Source of the DNA: DAOVIY01 sp964513365
Lineage (GTDB): Bacteria > Patescibacteriota > Minisyncoccia > UBA6257
Length of the DNA stretch: 5,352 nucleotides
Assembly: GCA_964513365.1 (NCBI GenBank)
Contig: CAZEMH010000022.1
Location: 1-5,352, forward strand
Direction: 5' to 3'
The first letter of the stretch is position 1, and the number at the start of each line of letters is the position of its first letter. A program made the translations under genes and the position numbers. Shown here piece after piece: positions 1-5,352 of this stretch. The notes under the pieces are model-generated. The model ran no database searches and was not told where the DNA came from. It saw only the letters and a list, made by a program, of their open reading frames with translations.

Positions 1-63
1 ATACAAAAAGAAATTGATAATATTTATAAAAAGGTTGAGAAAAACATTATAGAAGTCAAATAA
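1..63 (+). CDS. C-terminal tail of an unidentified upstream protein (partial)
   Basis: The frame beginning at the first base is open for 20 codons and ends at TAA. The peptide is lysine/glutamate-rich and looks like a C-terminal helix (it ends NIIEVK). This composition is more protein-like than the second frame, which is also open at the left edge until a TAG at 50-52. Too little is present to name a family. Only 47 bases separate its stop from the next start and no hairpin terminator is visible between them, so it may be the first gene of a rightward transcription unit. The reading frame choice is the main uncertainty. Confidence 0.4.
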   Translation: MQKEIDNIYKKVEKNIIEVK

Positions 64-110
64 ATTCTTTTGAATAAAATGTAAAATTTAAATTTTCAAA
101 GAGTAACAAA

Positions 111-740
111 ATGAGTTATATAATTATAATCGAAGAGTTTAAAACAATTGAGAGATTTTTAGATAAAAATATTAGGTTAGTTGATGAAGAGCTATCAGAT
201 ATTTTTAAGCGTGAAGAAGCTGGAGAATTTTGTCATTATCTGGAAGAATATGAAAATGAATTATATATTCCATTGCAGTGTGAGCAAATAGCTATAAAAG
301 CAGTATTTAATGAAGTAAATGCACTTATTGAGTGGGTACTTTATGGTTTTGCAACTTTACCTAAAGAAAAACAATCTAAAAATATGAAAATCAAACTTGT
401 TTACGATATGCCAATTTCTGAAGTGTGCAGTTCGATAGAACAAAAATATAATATAAAATTAGATATTTTACCGGGCTTTAAAAGATTAAAAGCCATGAGG
501 AAGAAAATAAACGCGTTTAAACATCGTAAAGGTTTTAAAGATTTTCGAAAAAATGAAGAATTTAAAAAAGGAAAAACCGTAAATATTCTTGAAAGGTATG
601 AGTTAAATCGGAAAGAAGCCTACCAAACTATTGAAGATGCTAGGATTTTTATAAAAGCTTTTTGGGATGAATTAGACCTTTGGCCTGATTTAAAACGTCT
701 TTGGGAGTCAACCGAAGGTGAGCATATAGAGTTAGATTGA
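111..740 (+). CDS. Hypothetical HEPN-like protein, 209 aa
   Basis: I do not recognise a named family. The protein is soluble and mostly helical, with no signal peptide or membrane segment. Residues about 60-80 (AIKAVFNEVNALIEWVLYGF) resemble the first long helix of HEPN domains. Residues 128-140 carry INAFKHRKG, which aligns with the HEPN RNase motif R-x4-6-H (commonly RNxxKH), with His138 present. The usual arginine is isoleucine (Ile133); Arg130 and Arg139 lie close by. HEPN domains are known as RNases or nucleotide-binding partners in toxin-antitoxin and phage-defence systems, but activity here is uncertain because of the substitution. The C-terminal ~50 residues are again helical and rich in Trp and acidic residues (FWDELDLWPDLKRLW). 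The ATG at 111 is preceded by a weak AAAGAG at 98-103 and is the first start in the frame. The gene lies 62 bases upstream of a nuclease-STAND gene on the same strand, so a role in the same system is possible but unproven. The coding call is firm; the HEPN assignment is tentative. Confidence 0.85.
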   Translation: MSYIIIIEEFKTIERFLDKNIRLVDEELSDIFKREEAGEFCHYLEEYENELYIPLQCEQIAIKAVFNEVNALIEWVLYGFATLPKEKQSKNMKIKLVYDMPISEVCSSIEQKYNIKLDILPGFKRLKAMRKKINAFKHRKGFKDFRKNEEFKKGKTVNILERYELNRKEAYQTIEDARIFIKAFWDELDLWPDLKRLWESTEGEHIELD

Positions 741-802
741 ATGACTCTTTTTATATATCAATTATAAATAAAAGGGTTAAAATATACAAAGGGGGAACTT
801 AA
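741..802 (+). promoter_or_regulatory. Intergenic leader with possible weak promoter before the STAND gene
   Basis: This 62-base gap contains ATGACT at 741-746 (four of six matches to TTGACA) and TATAAA at 763-768 (five of six matches to TATAAT), separated by 16 bases. In DNA this AT-rich such matches are common by chance. No terminator-like hairpin interrupts the gap, so read-through from the 209-residue gene is equally plausible. Confidence 0.2.
788..795 (+). promoter_or_regulatory. Strong Shine-Dalgarno site for the nuclease-STAND gene
   Basis: AAAGGGGG ends seven bases before the ATG at 803. It is a near-ideal anti-16S match for a low-GC Gram-positive host and fixes this ATG as the start. 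It is much stronger than the AAAGAG before the 209-residue gene, which suggests that the large protein is translated more efficiently than its upstream neighbour. Confidence 0.8.
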
Positions 803-3800
803 ATGGTAAATGGGAACATTTTTACTATTGAAAAAAAAGATTTTTCAACTTTAAGTCCGGATGAAGCGATAGAATTTTTCCAAAGATTACTATGGGCAGA
901 GGCTGGTAGTAATGGAATTGAATTAAGCAAAATTAATATCTCTTCTGAAATTAATGTTCCTGATGGAGGGATTGATGCTTCTGTTAAAGACAGTAAAATA
1001 AAGAATGATTTAATAAAATTTGGACAGACAAGTTATCAGGTAAAAGCAAGTGTTACATTTAAGCCTACACAAAAAAATGTAATTCAGAAAGAGTTGTTTG
1101 GAAGTAAACCAGTTGATAAAAATAATTTAGGATCCAGAGTAAAAAATTGTTTAGATAATAATGGGACATATGTATTAGTATGTTTTAAACAAGACTTTAA
1201 TGAGCTGCAAAAAATTAAAGTAATTAGTAATATTCAGCATTATTTTTCAGAATGTGGATATATCAATTCAAAAGTTGATGTATTAAGTATAAATAATATA
1301 AAAAGTTTTATTTCTTTTTATCCATCTTTGGTGTTGTATTTAAAAAGGAAGAGTGATTTAATTTTCCAAACTCATAAAAGCTGGTCTAATGAGGCGGAAA
1401 TGCAACGAAAGTTAGAAATAGGAGATATCCAAAAAGAATTAATAGAAAACTTACGCAATGAACTCAGAACAAATATAGAAGCAATTCATATACATATAAC
1501 AGGGGAAGCAGGAATTGGGAAAACAAGATTAATTTTAGAAGCAACAAAGATTAATGATTTAGAACCATTCATAATATATTGTGATAAGCCATCAAAATTT
1601 TTAGATAGTAATTTATTTAATGAAATTTTACGAGAAAATAATAAATATAGATCAATTTTAATAATTGATGAATGTGATCAAGATAACCGAACAATAATAT
1701 GGAATAAATTAAAATATCTTGGTCCCAGGATTAAAATAATTACTATCTACAATGAATCTGAAAAAGATATTGAAAATACAAATTGGTTAGATGTTCAACA
1801 ATTAGATTTAGATATTATAAATAAAATAATCGAAAATTATGGAATTCCAAAAGATCAGGCTGATAGATATGCACCATTATGTAGTGGTTCTCCGAGAGTA
1901 GCTCATGTTATTGGCGAAAATTTAAAAAATAATCCTGAAGATTTATTAAAAACTCCTAGTACTATAAATGTTTGGGAAAAATATATAGTAGGCGGAGATG
2001 ATAAAAATAGTCAAATAGTTCAACAAAGACGAGTTGTGCTTAGGTATATTGCGCTTTTTGAAAGATTTGGCTATGGCAGAACATTATCTTCTGAAGCGAA
2101 AGCAATTTCAAAATTAATTAACGAAGATTGCCAAGATATTAATTGGGCAAGGTTTCAAGAAATAATAAATAAACTAATAGAAAGAAATATATTGCAGGGA
2201 GAATACACTTTATACATTACTCCCAAAGCCCTTCATATTTATTTATGGATTGATTGGTGGAAGTGTTATGGAAAAGGATTTAGTTTAGAAGACTTTAATA
2301 ATTTAGTTGGTCAATTACCTAATACCTTGCGAAATTGGTTTTACGAAATGTTTAAATATGTTGCAGAATCTGAAGCTGCTCTTCATATTTCAAAAAAATT
2401 ATTTAGTAAAAATGGTCCTTTTGGGAATAATGAATTTATAAAAACTATTGAAGGAGCAAATTTTTTTTTAGCACTAACTGAAGCAATCCCAAAATTAGCC
2501 TTAGAGTATCTAAAAAAAACAATTGGTAATTGGACTAAAGAGGAACTTTTGGAATTTAAAACAGGAAGAAGGGAAATAGTCTGGGCTCTTGAAAAGATTG
2601 CGATTTGGAAAGAACTATTTTTAGATGCTGCTAGATTACTTCTAAAACTAGCAGAAGCAGAAAATGAAACATGGTCAAATAATGCTACTGGAGTTTTTAT
2701 AGGCCTTTTTACACTTGCTCCTAAACCAGTTGCTCCTACAGAAGCTTCTCCCCAGGAAAGATTTATTATCCTAGAAGAATCTATACAATGCAAATCAAAA
2801 GAAAGAAGGCTTATTGCTTTAAGAGCTTGTGGCGAGGCATTAGAACCAATTTCAAATACATTTCGTTTAGCTGGGGCTGAGTATCAGGGATTGAGGAAAG
2901 AACCAAATTTATGGATGCCAAAAACATGGGGAGAAATATTTAGTTCATATCGAAAAGTTTGGCAGTTTTTGGATGATGCTCTTGACAAACTAGAAGAGGA
3001 TGAAAGGCAAGAAGCAATTAATATACTTATTGAATGCTCGAGATATTTAATGCAAGTTGAAAGTTTGGTTAATATGGTAATGGATACATTGAAAAAAATC
3101 TCAAAAAATTTTGATGTGGCTAAAAAGAAACTGGTTAGAGAGATTATTGATATTTTGCATTATGATTCAAAGGAAATATCAGCTAATTCTTGCAAAAGAT
3201 TAGAACAATTCAAAAATAATCTTATAGGAAGTGATTTTTCTTCATTAATGAAGCGTTATGTTGGTATGCAACTTATGGAAGATAGATTTGATGAAGAAGG
3301 AAATATAACAGATCAAGTAACGCCAAAAATAGAAGAATTAGCACAAAAAATAATTGAAAATAATGAGCTTATAATACTTGAGTTAGAATGGTTAACAACC
3401 GAAAAAGCTGAAAATGGTTATACATTTGGATATGAAATTGGGAAAAAAGACAAAAGCTTTTCTTTATTGCCTATTTTTATTAGTGCACAGAGAAAAACAA
3501 AAGAAAATGAAAGTGTTTTCTTTTTAGGAGGGTATTTTAGGGCATTATTTGAAAGTAATACTCGAAAATGGGAAGAGCACTTGGATGTTTTAGCGAAGGA
3601 TCATAAACTTAATAAATGGATTCCAAAAATAACTTGGAGATCAGGATTTACGAATAAAGCAGCATTAAGAATTCTGAATTTAGCAGAAAAAGGAATAATT
3701 AAATATAATGATTTTCAAATATTTAGTAGTGGAGGGGTAATTCAAAAAATCTCAAAATCTATTTTCAATAAGTGGATTAACTTTTTATTATCAGTTAATA

Positions 3801-4606
3801 AGAAAAAGTCAATTTTAATTGCTTTAGATTTGTATTATTTTTATTATATTATTAATAAAACTGATATTATTTTACCAAAAATATTAACATATAAACTTTT
3901 ACTACATAATTGTCTTTTCGAAAAAGAAGAAGTGCAATTTAGAAACATAACTCATGAATGGAGTAGAATTTGTCAAAAGTATTTAGAATTATTTCCTGAA
4001 AAAAGTATAGAATTTGCAAAGATTATCTTTAAATACTTTAGAGAAAAGGGAACTATTTTTGCAGATTTCCGTTCGCCAGTGCTATCAGTATTAGAAAAAA
4101 TTATTATTGAATTTCCAAGTGAGAGCTGGGAAATAGTTTCAAAATATTTAGAATCATCTAAATATACAAAAATAATATATTTGCGAGAGTGGTTAAGAGG
4201 AGGTTTATTCCGAAAAAAAGAAAAAAAAGGTGCAATATCACTTTTCCCAACAGAAGTAATTTGGAATTGGATTAATGGAGATATTGATAATAGGGCAAAA
4301 CAAATTGCAAGATTAGTTCCAAATAGACTTTTTAGAAAAAAAGGAGAATTATGTTTAGCGAGAGAATTGCTTATGTATTATGGAGATAGAAAAGATGTAA
4401 GAAGAGCATTAATTGCAAATTTTTATTCAGAAGGATGGTCTGGAAAAGGAAGTCTACATTATCAAAATAGAAAACAAGAAGTTCTTAGCTTTAAAAAAGA
4501 AGAAGAAAATGCAAATGTAAGAAATTGGATAGATGAATATGTTGTTGGATTGGATGAAGCGATGGAACGAGAAAAATTAGAAGAGGAAAGAATGGGCTTT
4601 AGTTAA
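803..4606 (+). CDS. Avs-like defence protein: PD-(D/E)xK (Mrr-like) nuclease fused to STAND NTPase, 1267 aa
   Basis: This is a large cytosolic multidomain protein with no membrane segment. Residues ~16-180 form a restriction-endonuclease-like domain: LLWAEA with Glu33, PDGGIDA with Asp58, then strand YQVKAS with Gln79 and Lys81, i.e. the D...QxK core of Mrr-type PD-(D/E)xK nucleases, followed by hydrophobic strands at 122-128 and 157-161. Residues ~225-390 are a STAND P-loop NTPase: Walker A GEAGIGKT at 234-241, Walker B SILIIDE at 284-290, a following strand IKIITIY at 310-316, and GSP at 362-364 in the position of the STAND GxP motif. Residues ~405-485 look like the winged-helix segment (INKLIERNIL then YITPKALHIYLW). 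Residues ~490-1267 are helical, HEAT/TPR-like, with no motif for a known enzyme. In Avs proteins this part senses a phage protein, drives NTPase-dependent oligomerisation and activates the N-terminal nuclease; that role is inferred here from architecture only. The frame is intact and all key nuclease and Walker residues are present, so the gene appears functional. An alternative is a restriction-type NTPase-nuclease acting on foreign DNA without phage-protein sensing. Confidence 0.93.
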   Translation: MVNGNIFTIEKKDFSTLSPDEAIEFFQRLLWAEAGSNGIELSKINISSEINVPDGGIDASVKDSKIKNDLIKFGQTSYQVKASVTFKPTQKNVIQKELFGSKPVDKNNLGSRVKNCLDNNGTYVLVCFKQDFNELQKIKVISNIQHYFSECGYINSKVDVLSINNIKSFISFYPSLVLYLKRKSDLIFQTHKSWSNEAEMQRKLEIGDIQKELIENLRNELRTNIEAIHIHITGEAGIGKTRLILEATKINDLEPFIIYCDKPSKFLDSNLFNEILRENNKYRSILIIDECDQDNRTIIWNKLKYLGPRIKIITIYNESEKDIENTNWLDVQQLDLDIINKIIENYGIPKDQADRYAPLCSGSPRVAHVIGENLKNNPEDLLKTPSTINVWEKYIVGGDDKNSQIVQQRRVVLRYIALFERFGYGRTLSSEAKAISKLINEDCQDINWARFQEIINKLIERNILQGEYTLYITPKALHIYLWIDWWKCYGKGFSLEDFNNLVGQLPNTLRNWFYEMFKYVAESEAALHISKKLFSKNGPFGNNEFIKTIEGANFFLALTEAIPKLALEYLKKTIGNWTKEELLEFKTGRREIVWALEKIAIWKELFLDAARLLLKLAEAENETWSNNATGVFIGLFTLAPKPVAPTEASPQERFIILEESIQCKSKERRLIALRACGEALEPISNTFRLAGAEYQGLRKEPNLWMPKTWGEIFSSYRKVWQFLDDALDKLEEDERQEAINILIECSRYLMQVESLVNMVMDTLKKISKNFDVAKKKLVREIIDILHYDSKEISANSCKRLEQFKNNLIGSDFSSLMKRYVGMQLMEDRFDEEGNITDQVTPKIEELAQKIIENNELIILELEWLTTEKAENGYTFGYEIGKKDKSFSLLPIFISAQRKTKENESVFFLGGYFRALFESNTRKWEEHLDVLAKDHKLNKWIPKITWRSGFTNKAALRILNLAEKGIIKYNDFQIFSSGGVIQKISKSIFNKWINFLLSVNKKKSILIALDLYYFYYIINKTDIILPKILTYKLLLHNCLFEKEEVQFRNITHEWSRICQKYLELFPEKSIEFAKIIFKYFREKGTIFADFRSPVLSVLEKIIIEFPSESWEIVSKYLESSKYTKIIYLREWLRGGLFRKKEKKGAISLFPTEVIWNWINGDIDNRAKQIARLVPNRLFRKKGELCLARELLMYYGDRKDVRRALIANFYSEGWSGKGSLHYQNRKQEVLSFKKEEENANVRNWIDEYVVGLDEAMEREKLEEERMGFS

Positions 4607-4820
4607 AAATTAATGGATGTAATACATTTGAATTTTTAAGTTAAATAGGAATACATCTAATCTTAAATATGCTTTAGAGTAGTTCAACGGTATTTATGTG
4701 AACTCAAAAGAAGAATATTTTGAATTTTTGATTATATATTTAATTTGTAAGAGGCAAGTGAGGTTTCACAGCTTCACAAAATAATAAAATAGGAAAATAG
4801 TCGATAATTTTTATATACAA
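4607..4820. other. Non-coding or degraded stretch downstream of the STAND gene
   Basis: No intact gene, RNA gene or convincing terminator is visible. Small inverted repeats occur (GATGTA 4616-4621 with TACATC 4652-4657; AGTTCA 4681-4686 with TGAACT 4699-4704; GTGA 4758-4761 with TCAC 4766-4769). None is GC-rich or followed by a T run. The segment lies between a rightward gene and leftward gene remnants, so it is the place where a bidirectional terminator would be expected. Confidence 0.5.
4632..4784 (+). pseudogene. Possible short coding remnant with an in-frame TAG
   Basis: One frame reads like protein on both sides of a single TAG at 4680-4682. Before it is NTSNLKYALE; after it is FNGIYVNSKEEYFEFLIIYL, and the frame ends at TAA 4782-4784. 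It is bounded on the left by TGA at 4629-4631, has no ATG start and no ribosome binding site. I do not recognise the family. It may be the tail of a decayed gene, or simply a chance open frame in AT-rich DNA, which is at least as likely. Confidence 0.2.
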
Positions 4821-5042
4821 CTAAACACAAGTTAAATCTTTTACGTATTCATAGCTAATAATTTCTTTATCTTTTGGTTTTGTCCAGGCTTCTTCTTTAT
4901 GGGAACGTTGGGTCATTTCTTCTGAAGTAAGATGTTTAAAAGCATTCAATACTTCTTCCATACTATTTATTTCTTCTTGAGAAAAAATACCCATGGTTGG
5001 TTTTTCAAGAGGTTTTATAAGCTCGTATTCTTCAACATAGAA
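4821..5042 (-). pseudogene. SocA/Panacea (DUF4065) antitoxin-type protein, C-terminal fragment
   Basis: The minus-strand frame from 5042 down to TAG at 4823-4821 gives 73 residues that match my recollection of the C-terminal half of the Panacea/DUF4065 domain. An EEYELIKP strand is followed by FSQEEINSMEEVLNAF (the 'Fs.eE...l..V...f' helix). Next comes LTSEEMTQRSHKEEAW (the conserved 'S.E.W' region, usually LSELSHEEEAW), then EIISYEYVKDL (the usual 'ISYEYAKDL' end). Panacea proteins are antitoxins or chaperone-like adaptors of varied toxins, such as SocA of Caulobacter; full domains run about 140-170 residues. The N-terminal half, including the expected GPV-type segment, is missing: a TAA at 5045-5043 closes the frame immediately upstream. 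The first ATG inside the frame (4994-4992) would leave only 57 residues. A frameshift or deletion near 5040-5065 is the likely cause. No toxin gene is seen next to it. Confidence 0.72.
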
Positions 5043-5074
5043 TTACAACATGGGTTGGCCATTTATTTAATATA
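5043..5074 (-). other. Short junction between initiator stop and Panacea fragment
   Basis: Only 32 bases lie between the end of the initiator-like frame and the readable part of the Panacea fragment. An ATG at 5062-5060 starts a 15-codon frame (MANPCCNSML...) that ends at 5015 and is out of register with the Panacea frame. There is no Shine-Dalgarno site. The missing ~70-100 residues of the Panacea domain cannot fit here, so a deletion is implied, possibly with a one- or two-base shift. Confidence 0.4.
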
Positions 5075-5352
5075 TTACATTTCAAATCTCTGAACCAGAT
5101 TCTGTTCAATCCATTTTAGACTTTCTTCCATGAATAATTTGTCCTTTTCCTCTTTTTCTTTCTTTTTAAGAGCTAATTTATTTAATTTTACTATTTTACT
5201 TTCCGATTCCACTTCTTCAGTTTCAGTTATTTCTTCTTTCTCATATTCTTCTCCGTATGATTTCGGATTAAGATAATTAGCTTGCAGGGCAGTAATTAGC
5301 CAGCCGGCGGGATTTATTACATTCCTCTTAATTTCGAGCAGGTCTAATTTCT
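5075..5352 (-). CDS. C-terminal part of a probable plasmid replication initiator (partial at right edge)
   Basis: On the minus strand the frame entering from the right edge is open for 91 codons and stops at TAA 5077-5075. Near its beginning it reads VINPAGWLITALQANYLNP. The 'I-NP-AG-(W/Y/F)-L-I-x-A-(I/L)' signature is the form I associate with the last conserved helix of Firmicutes plasmid replication initiators (Rep_3/RepB-like or RepA-like). It is followed by a charged, probably disordered linker (GEEYEKEEITETEEVESESK), a lysine-rich helix and a short C-terminal helix ending QNLVQRFEM. Such proteins bind origin iterons and recruit the host replisome. The DNA-binding winged-helix domains would lie beyond the window, so the family is not proven; another replication-associated protein with the same tail is possible. 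The coding call is well supported by the uninterrupted, strongly biased frame. Confidence 0.62.
   Translation of the reverse strand, partial: KLDLLEIKRNVINPAGWLITALQANYLNPKSYGEEYEKEEITETEEVESESKIVKLNKLALKKKEKEEKDKLFMEESLKWIEQNLVQRFEM

Noticed and set aside
1..52. Second open frame at the left edge (lysine/isoleucine-rich, ends TAG at 50-52)
   Set aside because: Its composition is less protein-like than the frame ending at 63; two frames cannot be separated firmly with so few codons.
83..96. Perfect 14-base palindrome AAAATTTAAATTTT before the 209-residue gene
   Set aside because: It consists only of A and T, with no GC stem or flanking promoter geometry; such palindromes are expected in DNA of this composition.
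2383..2793. Minus-strand open frame of 136 codons inside the large gene
   Set aside because: It lies antisense to the helical region of an intact 1267-codon gene, has serine-rich low-complexity composition and no domain signature; it is a shadow frame.
4681..4704. AGTTCA / TGAACT inverted repeat with 12-base loop, considered as a terminator for the STAND gene
   Set aside because: A six-base AT-rich stem without a following T run is too weak to call an intrinsic terminator in either direction.
4758..4769. GTGA-GGTT-TCAC mini hairpin
   Set aside because: A four-base stem is too short to be a supported operator, attachment site or terminator.
5015..5062. 15-codon minus-strand frame starting MANPCC
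   Set aside because: No ribosome binding site, very short, and it overlaps the Panacea remnant out of frame; likely chance.
1..5352. CRISPR arrays, tRNA or rRNA genes, complete insertion sequences
   Set aside because: No regularly spaced repeats, cloverleaf with conserved T-loop sequence, or transposase with terminal inverted repeats was seen on either strand.

Overview
The window is AT-rich bacterial DNA. It has strong Shine-Dalgarno spacing before the main gene and codon use dominated by A/T-ending codons. That fits a low-GC Bacillota (Clostridia- or Bacilli-like) host, although no housekeeping gene is present to fix the taxon. The content is accessory: a probable anti-phage gene beside plasmid and toxin-antitoxin debris.

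Layout. Positions 1-63 hold what is probably the last 20 codons of an upstream + strand gene. Positions 111-740 (+) encode a 209-residue hypothetical protein with a HEPN-like (RNase-fold) signature whose expected motif arginine is replaced. After a 62-base gap, 803-4606 (+) encodes a 1267-residue protein. It starts with a PD-(D/E)xK (Mrr-like) nuclease domain, followed by a STAND-type P-loop NTPase with Walker A, Walker B and GxP motifs and a winged-helix-like segment. The remaining ~780 residues form an alpha-helical repeat-like region. This effector-NTPase-sensor order is that of Avs-type antiviral NLR-like proteins.

The last ~745 bases contain no complete gene. Positions 4607-4820 show no intact gene, only a short coding-like stretch interrupted by stops. 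On the minus strand, 5042-4821 is the C-terminal half of a SocA/Panacea (DUF4065) antitoxin-type domain with no start or N-terminal half. From the right edge to 5075 (minus) lies the C-terminal 91 codons of a protein resembling a plasmid replication initiator.

How it fits together. The large gene and the 209-residue gene point rightward and may be co-transcribed. The replication and antitoxin remnants point leftward, converging on the large gene's end. The simplest reading is a defence gene, possibly a two-gene system, carried on or next to a plasmid-like or integrated element whose antitoxin gene has decayed. The nuclease-STAND architecture is directly readable from motifs. Its anti-phage role, the partnership with the HEPN-like protein and the plasmid origin of the flank are inferences.
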